Both the position numbers and the translations under genes were made by a program. Source: Actinomycetota bacterium (GTDB lineage Bacteria; Actinomycetota; Thermoleophilia; Gaiellales; Gaiellaceae). From it: a DNA stretch of 58,557 bases. Location: positions 98,567 through 157,123 of the forward strand of contig PMOB01000007.1 of assembly GCA_003161615.1 (NCBI GenBank), given 5' to 3'. The notes beneath the pieces were generated by a model. The model was not told where the DNA came from. It searched no databases and worked only from the letters and a program-made list of their open reading frames with translations. The first letter of the stretch is position 1. The number at the start of each line of letters is the position of its first letter. Positions 7,785 through 15,854 of this stretch are shown piece after piece.

Positions 7785-8077
7785 TCCTCCACCGCGTCGA
7801 CGACGACGTCCACGCTGGCCGGCTCGACGTCGGCCATGCTGCCGAGGTACTCCCGAACCCGCTTCTGGACTCGCGCCCCGACGGAAGGAAGCGACGCGCC
7901 CCAGTCGGCGACGACGTGGAGCTCGATCCGGATCGATCCATCGGCGCCGGCGACCCGGACGCCGCGCCGGCCCGGGATCGGGCGGTCGACGACGCGCCGC
8001 ACTCCGTCCACCTCACGCGCCGCGTCGGCGGCGTAACGGGCGAGGATGTCGGTCGCGATCGAGGCCTGATCCGCCAC
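7781..8077 (-). CDS. Asp23/Gls24-family envelope-stress-like protein
   Basis: A 98-residue protein with the compact Asp23/Gls24 pattern: an N-terminal helix (ASIATDILARYAADAAREVDG), a central beta segment (GVRVAGADGSIRIELHVVAD) and the helix GARVQKRVREYL, followed by VEPASVDVVVDAV. In Firmicutes these proteins lie at the membrane and affect envelope homeostasis. Here it is coupled to a GNAT-like gene (ATGA overlap) and lies 13 bp after a metallophosphoesterase. Confidence 0.8.
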   Translation of the reverse strand: MADQASIATDILARYAADAAREVDGVRRVVDRPIPGRRGVRVAGADGSIRIELHVVADWGASLPSVGARVQKRVREYLGSMADVEPASVDVVVDAVEE

Positions 8078-8090
8078 TACCCGATCAAGC

Positions 8091-8894
8091 CTAGCCCTGG
8101 CGCAAAACGAGCTCCGTCGCCTCCGGGCGCGCGGCGAACCGGAACGGGACGAAGGTCGTCCCGAGCCCCGCGGAGACGTGCATCGTCGCGGCGGCCGTGC
8201 GATAGGCGCCCGCCGTGTACGGGGTGGTCGGGTGCGCGAGCGGAATCTTTCCGCCCGGATACGGCAGGCAGATCTGGCCGTCGTGGAGGTGACCCGCGAG
8301 GACGAGGTCGAAGCGACCCGGCTCGAGCATGTCGAGGACGCGCGGGTAGTGGCAGAGGAGGATCTTCAAATCCGCCTTCCGCGCGAGCGTGTTCGGGTCG
8401 AGGCGGGGCCGGCCGCGCAGGATCAAACGCGGGTCGGCGCCGGCGATCCAGACGCTCTTGCCGCGCAACTCGAGCCGCCGCCCCTCGTCGCGCAGCAGCG
8501 TCGCCGGTGCGAGCTCGTGCAGGTCGGAGGCCCGGGCCTGCGGGTCGCGGCTGATCGCGACGTCGTGGTTGCCGAGGATCGCGTACGTCGGCGCGGGAAG
8601 AACCCGCACGAGCCGCCGCAACATCGGCTCGCCGCGCGGATGCGTGAGCAGGTCGCCGGTGAGCACTGTGAGATCCGGGCGCCGCTCGTGCGCCCACTCC
8701 GCTGCCTGCCACGCCGCGCCGATCCCCGGCGAGGGAACGCCGAAATGGAAGTCGGAGAGATGCGCGATCCGGAGGCCGTCGAGCTCCTCCGGCAGCCCAG
8801 GCACCTCCAGCTCGAGCTCACGCAGTCGTACCCAACTCGCCTCGAACGCGCCCCAACCGAGGCCGGCGCCGACGAGGCCGGCGAGCGTCTTCAG
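8091..8894 (-). CDS. Calcineurin-like metallophosphoesterase, apparent CTG start
   Basis: A 267-residue YkuE-like phosphoesterase. Metal-binding motifs are in order: AHLSDFHFG, VLTGDLLTH, ILGNHDVA, LLCHYPRVLD and LAGHLHDGQ. A short hydrophobic N-terminus (KTLAGLVGAGLGWGAF) may anchor it in the membrane. No ATG, GTG or TTG exists between the upstream stop and the first conserved strand. The only plausible start is CTG (8894-8892), which overlaps the sdhE stop as CTGA in the same way other genes here use ATGA, GTGA and TTGA. The substrate is unknown. Confidence 0.88.
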   Translation of the reverse strand: MKTLAGLVGAGLGWGAFEASWVRLRELELEVPGLPEELDGLRIAHLSDFHFGVPSPGIGAAWQAAEWAHERRPDLTVLTGDLLTHPRGEPMLRRLVRVLPAPTYAILGNHDVAISRDPQARASDLHELAPATLLRDEGRRLELRGKSVWIAGADPRLILRGRPRLDPNTLARKADLKILLCHYPRVLDMLEPGRFDLVLAGHLHDGQICLPYPGGKIPLAHPTTPYTAGAYRTAAATMHVSAGLGTTFVPFRFAARPEATELVLRQG

Positions 8895-9796
8895 ACTTCC
8901 AGCCGCTCGAGTGCCGGCCGCGGATCGACGATGTGGCGCTTGAACTTCAGCTCCGACTCCTCGAGCCCGGCGGCGACGCCGACGAGCTGGGCGAGGTGGA
9001 GGATCGGCAACTTGAAACTCCGGCCGGTCGAGGCTTCGAGCTTCTGTTGCCACGCGTCGAGCGAGAGGTGGCAGAGCGGGCACGGCGTGACCATCACGTC
9101 GGCGCCGGCCTCGAGCGCCTGCTCGATGGGCTGGATCAGCTCGCCCATCGCAGTCTCCTCGCGCGCGGCGATGATCGGGAAGCCGCAGCACTTGATCTTC
9201 GCCGGGTAGTCGATCGCCTCGCCGCCACACGCCTCGATGATCCGCTCGAGCGACCACGGCCGGTCGGGATCCTCGAAGCCCATGATCTTCGAGGGCCTCA
9301 AGATCTGGCAGCCGTAGAACGGCGCGACCTTGAGCCCCTTCAGACCCTTGTGCGCGGCCTTCTTGAGCAGCTCGAAGCCGTCGCCCTCCGCGATCTCCCA
9401 GAGGAGGTGCCGGACTTCGACGCCGCCCGAGTACGGCGGCACGCCGACCGTAGTGAGGTTCTCGTTGACGCGGGCGAGGAGGGCGGAGTCGCCCTGCAGC
9501 ATGTGGTTCGCCTGCCGGAGGTTGAGCGTGCAGACGTTGCAGACCGTGAGCAGCGTGTCGCAGCCGGTCGCCTCGGCGTAGGCGAGGATCCTCGCGTTGA
9601 GGTGGACGTAGTAGTCCGGCTCCGCCTCGTGGATGTCGCCGGCGCCGCAGCACGTCACCGACTCGAGCTCGACCAGCTCGAGCCCGACGCGCGGCGCGAG
9701 CGCCTGGGTGGAGGTGTCGAGCTCCTTCGCCGAGAGCGAGGCGAGGCAGCCCTTGTAGTACGCAACCCGCCGCAGCGGAATCTCCGTCGTGCTCAC
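8891..9796 (-). CDS. sdhE: Succinate dehydrogenase subunit E (HdrB-like CCG-domain protein)
   Basis: A 301-residue protein with two cysteine-rich CCG domains: YKGC...VTCCGAGD...TVCNVC and IKCCGFPII...TPCPLCH. This is the HdrB/SdhE architecture that carries an Fe-S cluster and replaces the haem-b membrane anchors in class E succinate dehydrogenases. It passes electrons between SdhB and the quinone pool. I choose GTG 9796: GGAGGAG lies just before it and it overlaps the sdhB stop as GTGA; a further ATG at 9823 is in frame. Third gene of sdhABE. Confidence 0.88.
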   Translation of the reverse strand: MSTTEIPLRRVAYYKGCLASLSAKELDTSTQALAPRVGLELVELESVTCCGAGDIHEAEPDYYVHLNARILAYAEATGCDTLLTVCNVCTLNLRQANHMLQGDSALLARVNENLTTVGVPPYSGGVEVRHLLWEIAEGDGFELLKKAAHKGLKGLKVAPFYGCQILRPSKIMGFEDPDRPWSLERIIEACGGEAIDYPAKIKCCGFPIIAAREETAMGELIQPIEQALEAGADVMVTPCPLCHLSLDAWQQKLEASTGRSFKLPILHLAQLVGVAAGLEESELKFKRHIVDPRPALERLEV

Positions 9797-10887
9797 GCTT
9801 TCTCCTCCACTTCCGGTAGCCATGGTCTCGGCGCGGCGTTCGGCCGCGCGTAAATCTCCTCGAGATCGCCGCCGATCGCGTGCCCGTGCCCGAGCCGCTC
9901 CAGCGCCTTCTCGCCCTGGACGTGTCCCATGGCGCCGCCGCGATCCTGCTCACGGACGAGCTTGTGCAGGTTGCGCGCCTCCCCCACGTCCTTCGCCGTA
10001 TGCGGGAACGGGATCGGGCGAACCTTGCCGTGCTTCGCGAGCGAGATGCCGAACTTGAGCTGCTTGATGGCGGCGACGTAGCCCTGCGTCTTCGGGATCA
10101 GCTCCTCCTCGCGCAGCCACCCCGTCGTCTCCGCCGAGCGGACGAACCACTTCGCGTGCTTCGCGCCCATGTCGCGGTCGATCCCGTGCGCGATCGCCTC
10201 GGCGCCGAGCTTCGCGATCGCGTCGCGCGGGTCGACGCCCTTCGGGCAGCGCTCGTTGCAGAAATAGCAGCGGGTGCAGTCCCAGATCCCGTGCTCTTGG
10301 CTGTACTGCTCGAGCCGTTCGACCTTGGCGCCGTCGCGCGGGTCGCCGACGAAGCGCATCCCTTTCGCGAGCGCCTGCGGGCCGAGGAACTCGGGGTCGG
10401 ACTCCATCGCGTTGCACTCCGAGACGCAACAGCCGCAGTTGATGCAGAGCGCCTCTTTGTGGACGACGTTCATCCGCTCCTGCGTGATCCGGTACTCGCG
10501 CCCGTCATCCGGCTGGTCGTATCCCGGCTGCAGCCACGGCTTCATCGCCATGAACTTGGCCCAGAACGGATCCATGTCGACGACGAGGTCCTTGACGATC
10601 GGAAGATTCCCCATCGCGGAGATCGTCGGGACGCGGCCCTCGTTCGCGATGTCGTACATCCGCGTCTTGCAGGCGAGGACGGCGGCGCCGTCCATCCGCA
10701 TCCCGCAGGAGCCGCAGATCATCATCCGGCAGCTCTTGCGGTAGGCGAGCGAGCCGTCGTGCTTGTCCTTGACGATGTCGAGACAGTCGAGGAGCGTCGC
10801 CTCCTCGGGCGCGTCGATCTCGTACTCGCGCAGCGCGCGCTCGCCGGAGACGGAGTCGTAGCGCCAGATCTTGAAGGCGACCTTCAT
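9793..10887 (-). CDS. sdhB: Succinate dehydrogenase iron-sulfur subunit
   Basis: A 364-residue Fe-S subunit, longer than mitochondrial-type SdhB (about 240). The plant-type [2Fe-2S] site reads SCRMMICGSCGMRMDG with a distal LACKT. Two four-cysteine clusters follow, CINCGCCVSEC and CTRCYFCNERCPKG. The extra C-terminal ~110 residues (from about GWLREEELIP) have no cysteines and may contact SdhE. The start ATG 10887 lies one base after the sdhA stop (TGAGATG). Both clusters have the CxxCxxCxxxC form, consistent with the HdrB-coupled class. Confidence 0.92.
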   Translation of the reverse strand: MKVAFKIWRYDSVSGERALREYEIDAPEEATLLDCLDIVKDKHDGSLAYRKSCRMMICGSCGMRMDGAAVLACKTRMYDIANEGRVPTISAMGNLPIVKDLVVDMDPFWAKFMAMKPWLQPGYDQPDDGREYRITQERMNVVHKEALCINCGCCVSECNAMESDPEFLGPQALAKGMRFVGDPRDGAKVERLEQYSQEHGIWDCTRCYFCNERCPKGVDPRDAIAKLGAEAIAHGIDRDMGAKHAKWFVRSAETTGWLREEELIPKTQGYVAAIKQLKFGISLAKHGKVRPIPFPHTAKDVGEARNLHKLVREQDRGGAMGHVQGEKALERLGHGHAIGGDLEEIYARPNAAPRPWLPEVEEKA

Positions 10888-10888
10888 C

Positions 10889-12571
10889 TCAGTATTTCCG
10901 CTCCTCGGGTTGCCATTTCGTGAACCGCACGTCGGACTTGGTGAGCTCGACGCCGCCATCCTTCCACCGCGTGATCGAGTGGTGGAGGAAGTTCTCGTCG
11001 TCGCGCGTCGGATAGTCGTGCGGCCGCGCGTGTGCGCCGCGGCTCTCCTTCCGCGCCAGCCCGGCGGTGAGCATGCAGAGCGCCGTGTCGAGCATGTTCC
11101 CGAGCTCGATCGCCTGCGTCAGGTCGCTGTTGAAGACCTCGCCCTTGTCCTCGACATAGACGTTCGGATAGCGCTCGCGGAGGTCCTCGATGATCTCGAT
11201 CTGCTTCGCCATCTGCTCCTCGCGGCGGAAGACGGCGAAGTTCTCGAGCATCGACGTCCCGAGCTCTTCGCGCAGCTTCCACGGGCGCTCGCCGGCGGTG
11301 CGGTCGAGCAGCTCCTTCAGCTTCGCCTCGGCGTCCCGCTCGGCGGACTCCGGTACGTCGACGGTCGTGTTCGCGAGCGCCCACTCGGCGGCGGCGCGGC
11401 CGGCGCGGCGGCCGAAGGTAATCGTCTCCATGAGCGAGTTGCCGCCGAGGCGGTTGGCGCCGTGGATGGAGACGCAGGCGCACTCGCCGGCTGCGTAGAG
11501 GCCGGTCATCTCCGTGGCGCCGTCGTTGTCGGTCTCGACGCCGCCCATGTGGTAGTGGGCGCCCGGCCGGACCGGAACGGGGTCGTAGATCGGGTCGATG
11601 CCGGCGTAGACCATCGAGAGCTCGCGGGAGCCGGGCAACCGGTCGAGGATCCGCTCGGCGCCGAGGTGGCGCATGTCGAGCATCACGCTCCCCTCGATGC
11701 CGCGGCCCTGGTCGATCTCCGTCTGCTCCGAGCGGGAGACGACGTCGCGCGACGCGAGCTCGAGCGCGTTCGGCGCGTAGCGCTTCATGAAGCGCTCGCC
11801 ATCCTTGTTGATCAGATACGCACCCTCGCCGCGGCAGCCCTCCGTCAGGAGGATCCCGGTCGGGTAGAGCGTCGTCGGGTGGAACTGCATGAACTCCATG
11901 TCCTTGAGCGGCAGGCCGAGATGGAGCGCCATCGCCGTCCCGTCGCCGGTGCAGGCGTACGCGTTCGTCGTGACGCGGTACTGCCGGCCCGCGCCGCCGG
12001 TCGCGAGGACGACGGTCTTGCCGCCGACCGTCTTCAGCCCGCCGTGCAGGAGATCCCAGCAGACGACGGCCTGGCAGCGGCCGTCGTTCTCGACGAGCTG
12101 CCATGCGAAGAACTCGTCGTAGACCGGGATGTCGCGCTTGCACACCTGCTCCCACAGCACCTGGATGAGGACGTGGCCGGTGATGTCCGCCGCGAAGACC
12201 GTTCGCGGTGAGCCGGCGGCGCCGAACGGGCGCTGCGCGAGCTTCCCGTCGTCCCGGCGCGAGAAGACCGCGCCCCAGTGCTCGAGCTGGTAGATGTCGC
12301 CCGGCGCCTCCTGCGCGAACAGCTCGATCGCGTCCTGGTCACCGATGTAGTCGGAGCCCTTGACGGTGTCGTAGGCGTGGATCTCGGGGCTGTCGTCGGC
12401 CGCGTTGCCGAGCGCCGCGTTGATGCCTCCCTCGGCCGCGCCGGAGTGGGAACGGGTCGGGTGGATCTTCGAGATCATCGCCACGTCGGTGCCCGCGTCG
12501 AAGGCCTCGATCGCGGCCCGCATCCCTGCGCAGCCCGCTCCGACGACGAGCACATCGTGCTTTGCGATCAC
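10889..12571 (-). CDS. sdhA: Succinate dehydrogenase flavoprotein subunit
   Basis: Oxidises succinate to fumarate using covalently bound FAD. The N-terminal dinucleotide motif is VLVVGAGCAGMRAA; the covalent-FAD histidine region is THPTRSHSGAAEGGINAA-like (KIHPTRSHSGAAEGG). The active-site region MEFMQFHPTTLYP and capping-domain motif HYHMGGVETDN are present, with GANRLGGNSLMETITFGRRA near the FAD. I choose GTG 12571 (560 residues), because residues further upstream are not part of the fold and would run into the divergent recombinase gene 19 bp away. First gene of the sdhABE operon. Confidence 0.93.
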   Translation of the reverse strand: MIAKHDVLVVGAGCAGMRAAIEAFDAGTDVAMISKIHPTRSHSGAAEGGINAALGNAADDSPEIHAYDTVKGSDYIGDQDAIELFAQEAPGDIYQLEHWGAVFSRRDDGKLAQRPFGAAGSPRTVFAADITGHVLIQVLWEQVCKRDIPVYDEFFAWQLVENDGRCQAVVCWDLLHGGLKTVGGKTVVLATGGAGRQYRVTTNAYACTGDGTAMALHLGLPLKDMEFMQFHPTTLYPTGILLTEGCRGEGAYLINKDGERFMKRYAPNALELASRDVVSRSEQTEIDQGRGIEGSVMLDMRHLGAERILDRLPGSRELSMVYAGIDPIYDPVPVRPGAHYHMGGVETDNDGATEMTGLYAAGECACVSIHGANRLGGNSLMETITFGRRAGRAAAEWALANTTVDVPESAERDAEAKLKELLDRTAGERPWKLREELGTSMLENFAVFRREEQMAKQIEIIEDLRERYPNVYVEDKGEVFNSDLTQAIELGNMLDTALCMLTAGLARKESRGAHARPHDYPTRDDENFLHHSITRWKDGGVELTKSDVRFTKWQPEERKY

Positions 12572-12647
12572 GACGGATGACGCTAGCGCAATGGACTGGG
12601 CTGTCGCCGAGGTAGGCGCCGCCTTCTCCGCGTCGAACATCGGTTGG

Positions 12648-13487
12648 ATGGACGCACGCGCCGCAGCCGACCGCTTCCTCGCCTCGCCGGCGCTCAGCGA
12701 CGGCACCCGCCGCGCCTACCGCGGCGACGTGAACGAGTTCTGCGACTGGCTCGAGAGCCGGCGCGTCGACCTCGCGCAGGTCGACATCCGCGTCCTCGCC
12801 GACTACGTCTCCTCGCTCGGCGGGAGACGGACGCGGAAGCTTGCGCCGAACACGATCTCCCGCAAGCTCGCGGCCGTGCGCGCCTTTCTCCGCCACGCTC
12901 TTGGGCCTGAGCGTGTGCCGGACGGGCGCCTCGCGCCACGTCGCCCGCGCCGCCTGCCCGACGCTCCCTCCCCGGCCGAGGTCGAGCAGACGCTCGCCGC
13001 ACTCGAGGGCGAGGGAGCGCTCGCGTTGCGCAACCGCGCCCTCGTCGAGCTCGTCTACTCCGCCGGCCTGCGCAGCGCCGAAGCTGTCGGCCTCGACCTC
13101 GGAGACGTCGATTTCGAGCAGGAGCTCGTCCACGTCCGGCACGGCAAGGGCGGCAAGGACCGCGTGATCCCGCTCGGCGAGGAGGCGCAGCTCTGGGTCA
13201 GCCGCTACCTCCGCGAAGCCAGGCCCGAGCTCGCGAAGGGAGCGAACGACGCGCTCTTCCTCTCCACCCGCGGCCGCCGGCTCGACACGAGCACCCTGCG
13301 GCGTGTCATCCCACATCCCCACCGGCTGCGCCACGCCTTCGCCACGCACCTGCTCGAAGGAGGCGCCGACCTGCGCACGATCCAGGAGCTCCTCGGCCAC
13401 AGCTCCCTCTCGACGACGCAGGTCTACAGCCACGTCGACCCGCGCCACCTGCGCCGCGCGTACGACCGCGCGCACCCGCGTTCCTAG
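12648..13487 (+). CDS. xerC: Tyrosine recombinase, XerC-like, compact catalytic domain
   Basis: A 279-residue site-specific recombinase of the chromosome-dimer-resolution type. The N-terminal SAM-like domain starts at AADRFLASPALSDGTRRAYR. Catalytic residues are all present: Arg in SAGLRSAEAV, Lys in HGKGGKDR, His/Arg in HRLRHAFATH, His in LGHSSLSTT and Tyr in VYSHVD. About 12 residues usual between the beta-hairpin (RGRRLDTSTLRRVI) and the HxxR helix are missing. An upstream in-frame ATG at 12591 is possible. Divergent from sdhA; 16 bp before the Rrf2 gene. Confidence 0.87.
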   Translation: MDARAAADRFLASPALSDGTRRAYRGDVNEFCDWLESRRVDLAQVDIRVLADYVSSLGGRRTRKLAPNTISRKLAAVRAFLRHALGPERVPDGRLAPRRPRRLPDAPSPAEVEQTLAALEGEGALALRNRALVELVYSAGLRSAEAVGLDLGDVDFEQELVHVRHGKGGKDRVIPLGEEAQLWVSRYLREARPELAKGANDALFLSTRGRRLDTSTLRRVIPHPHRLRHAFATHLLEGGADLRTIQELLGHSSLSTTQVYSHVDPRHLRRAYDRAHPRS

Positions 13488-13503
13488 AGACGACAATGCC
13501 GAC

Positions 13504-13905
13504 ATGCGGGTCTCGGCCAAGGTCGACTATGCCCTGCGGGCGATGCTGGAGCTCGCTGCCCACCCCGACGGCCTGATCACCGCCGACCAGCTCGCCACGG
13601 CGCAGAAGATCCCGCCGAAGTTCCTCGAGAGCATCCTCGCCCAGCTCCGCAGCGGTGGGCTTGTCGCGAGCCAGCGCGGCGCCGTCGGCGGCTACCGGCT
13701 CGCGCGGCCGGCGGAGGAGATCTCGATCGCCGATGTCATCCGCGAGCTCGAAGGCCCGATCGCGACCGTGCGCGGCGTGCGGCCCGACGAGCTGGAGTAC
13801 GCAGGCTCGGCGGAGCGGCTGCGTGAGATCTGGCTCGAGCTGCGCTCGCAGATGCGCGGCGTCCTCGAGCAGACGACGCTCGCGGATCTCGTTACGAAAA
13901 GCTGA
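13504..13905 (+). CDS. Rrf2 family regulator without Fe-S cysteines (CymR-like)
   Basis: A 133-residue winged-helix regulator starting MRVSAKVDYALRAMLELA. The recognition region is KIPPKFLESILAQLRSGGLV and the wing SQRGAVGGYRLARPAEEI. The C-terminal half has no cysteines, so unlike IscR or NsrR it cannot hold an Fe-S cluster; this matches the CymR group that controls sulfur uptake. It directly precedes the sulfate ABC operon, and a 23-bp dyad lies between them (13958-13980), so control of sulfate import is a strong inference. Confidence 0.9.
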   Translation: MRVSAKVDYALRAMLELAAHPDGLITADQLATAQKIPPKFLESILAQLRSGGLVASQRGAVGGYRLARPAEEISIADVIRELEGPIATVRGVRPDELEYAGSAERLREIWLELRSQMRGVLEQTTLADLVTKS

Positions 13906-13957
13906 CACCTTCCGACTCGCGCCCTAGTTGTGCTTATGGCAATAATCAGCGTTGCCA

Positions 13958-13980
13958 ATACCTACTAAATCGGTAGATAT
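13958..13980. promoter_or_regulatory. Candidate Rrf2/CymR-type operator before the sulfate operon
   Basis: A 23-bp dyad of form ATAyCTAC-N7-GTAGrTAT; 16 of 23 positions match the reverse complement. It lies in an AT-rich patch 25 bp before the sbp start codon, immediately after TTGCCA (13952-13957), a possible -35 element. Position and symmetry suit binding by the adjacent Rrf2 regulator to block sulfate transport genes when cysteine is plentiful. Confidence 0.65.
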
Positions 13981-14005
13981 CCACGGAAAGGCAGGCCGCC
14001 CAGGC

Positions 14006-15019
14006 ATGCGTCGACTCCTACTCTTCACCTTCATCCTCCCCGCCGTCCTCGTCTGTGCAAGCGCCGCACAGGCCAAGCAGGCGGGCGCGAACGTCAACCT
14101 CGTCGCCTTCTCAACGACCAAGCCGGTGATGCAGCAGCTGATCACGAAGTGGACGGCGAGCTCCGCGGGGAAGGGCGTCTCGTTCACGCAGTCCTACGGG
14201 CCGTCGGGCTCGCAGGCGCGCGCGATCGCCGCCGGCCAGCCGGCCGACATCGCCCTCCTCTCGAACGCTCTCGACGTCAACACACTCGTCGACGCGGGAC
14301 TCGTGCAGAGGGACTGGACGAAGAAGCTGCCGCAAGGCGGGATCGTCGCGAACTCCGTCGTGGCGTTCGTCGTGCGGCCCGGCAACCCGAAGCACATCCG
14401 GAACTGGAGCGATCTGATCAAGCCTGGCGTCCAGGTCGTGACGCCGAACCCGTTCAGCTCCGGCGGCGCGAAGTGGAACATCCTCGCCGCCTACGGCGCG
14501 ATGCGGAAAACGGGCCAGAGCGACAAGAAGGCGACGGGCTACGTCACCAACCTCTTCCGGCACGTCGTCTCGCAGGACTCCTCGGCCGCGAACGCGATGA
14601 ACACGTTCCTGGCGGGCAAGGGAGACGTCCTGATCACCTACGAGAGCGAGGCGTACACGGCGCTCGCCGCCGGCAGGCACCTCGGCCTCGTCATCCCGAA
14701 GCAGACGATGCTCATCCAGCTGCCGATGGTGCCGCTGGAGAAGGCGCCAAGCCAGGCGAAGCAGTTCATCTCCTATTGCCACACGCCGACTGCGCAGGCG
14801 ATCTTCGCGACCTACGGCTACCGGCCCGTCGTGAAAGCCGTGCTCAACAAGCCGTCGCTCGCCAAGTGGAAGACGCGCTTCGCGGGCGGCTCACGGCTGG
14901 TCTTCCAGATCTCCGACCCGATCTTCGGCGGCTGGCGGAAGGTGAACACGGTCTGGTTCGACCCGAACTCGGGCCGGATGGTGAAGATCGAGCAAGACGT
15001 CGGCGGCCCGACCCATTAG
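14006..15019 (+). CDS. sbp: Sulfate/thiosulfate-binding protein of ABC importer
   Basis: Periplasmic-type substrate-binding protein for sulfate import. The start at ATG 14006 opens a clear signal peptide (MRRLLLFTFILPAVLVCASA, then AQA); the longer frame from 13952 would bury it. Family motifs are GPSGSQARAIAAGQPADI, NPFSSGGAKWNILAAYGA, SQDSSAANAMNTFLAGKGDV and TYESEA. No lipobox cysteine is seen after the signal, so it may be free or anchored another way. First of sbp-cysT-cysW-cysA. Confidence 0.93.
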   Translation: MRRLLLFTFILPAVLVCASAAQAKQAGANVNLVAFSTTKPVMQQLITKWTASSAGKGVSFTQSYGPSGSQARAIAAGQPADIALLSNALDVNTLVDAGLVQRDWTKKLPQGGIVANSVVAFVVRPGNPKHIRNWSDLIKPGVQVVTPNPFSSGGAKWNILAAYGAMRKTGQSDKKATGYVTNLFRHVVSQDSSAANAMNTFLAGKGDVLITYESEAYTALAAGRHLGLVIPKQTMLIQLPMVPLEKAPSQAKQFISYCHTPTAQAIFATYGYRPVVKAVLNKPSLAKWKTRFAGGSRLVFQISDPIFGGWRKVNTVWFDPNSGRMVKIEQDVGGPTH

Positions 15020-15854
15020 CGCGGTCGCCGCAACCGGCGCCCCCGACTCGCACCGGATCGGCGCCGGCGGACGGGCCAGTACGGGCCTGTCCGTCGGCGC
15101 CATCTCGACGTTCCTGACGATCGTCGTCGTCCTCCCCATCGCCGCCCTCGTCTGGGAGTCGAAGAAGGACGGTACGCACGCGTTCTGGCAGGTCGTCTCG
15201 AGCCCGGAAGCGGTATCGGCGCTGAAGCTGACGCTCGGCACCGCCTTCGTCGTCGTCGGAATCAACGCGGTGCTCGGCACCGTGACGGCATGGGTGCTCG
15301 TGCGGGACGACTTCCCCGGCAAGGCGCTCGTGAACGCCGTGATCGACCTGCCGTTCGCGCTACCGACGATCGTCGCCGGCATCACGCTCCTCGCGCTCTA
15401 CGGCCCCCGCTCGCCGGTCGGGGTGGACGTGGCGTTCACACGGACGGCGATCGTGCTGGCGCTCTGTTTCGTCACGCTTCCGTTCGTCATCCGCACCGTG
15501 CAGCCGGTTCTCCACGAGCTCGATGTCGAGATGGAGGAGGCGGCGCGCTCTCTCGGAGCCGGCCAGTTCGCGGTCTTCCGGCGGATCGTTCTGCCCAACC
15601 TCCTGCCGGGAATCCTCTCCGGAGTCGTCCTCGCGCTCGTCCGGGCGCTCGGAGAGATCGGCTCTGTCGTCCTCATCTCGGGGAACAACCCCTTCCACAC
15701 CGAGGTCGCCTCGGTCTACGTCCTGCTCCACATCGAGAGCGGCGACCCGGCGGGAGCCGCCGCGGTGGCGGTCGTGCTCCTCGGAGCAGCCTTCGTGCTG
15801 CTGCTAGCGGTCGGCGCGCTCCGGTTCTACGTCACGAGGCATGAGCGTGCCTAG
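15015..15854 (+). CDS. cysT: Sulfate ABC transporter permease CysT, start codon unclear (ATT or CTG)
   Basis: Membrane subunit of the sulfate importer. The conserved core reads VTAWVLVRDDFPGK, DLPFALPTIVAGITL and EEAARSLGAGQFAVFRRIVL (the EAA loop that contacts CysA). The first usable canonical start is GTG 15270, but that would delete the first helix (LTIVVVLPIAALVW) and the conserved ALKLTLGTAFVVVGINAV segment. The frame is open and codon-biased back to about 15018. The candidate starts are ATT 15015, overlapping the sbp stop (ATTAG), or CTG 15087. With ATT the protein has 279 residues, the normal length. Confidence 0.85.
   Translation: MSAVAATGAPDSHRIGAGGRASTGLSVGAISTFLTIVVVLPIAALVWESKKDGTHAFWQVVSSPEAVSALKLTLGTAFVVVGINAVLGTVTAWVLVRDDFPGKALVNAVIDLPFALPTIVAGITLLALYGPRSPVGVDVAFTRTAIVLALCFVTLPFVIRTVQPVLHELDVEMEEAARSLGAGQFAVFRRIVLPNLLPGILSGVVLALVRALGEIGSVVLISGNNPFHTEVASVYVLLHIESGDPAGAAAVAVVLLGAAFVLLLAVGALRFYVTRHERA

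Noticed and set aside
8091-9953. A single 620-aa protein covering the phosphoesterase and sdhE region.
   Set aside because: The upstream part is an out-of-frame shadow of sdhE; only the last 267 residues form a recognisable domain.
15270-15854. GTG 15270 as the start of cysT.
   Set aside because: It would remove the first helix and conserved core residues that are clearly encoded upstream in the same frame.
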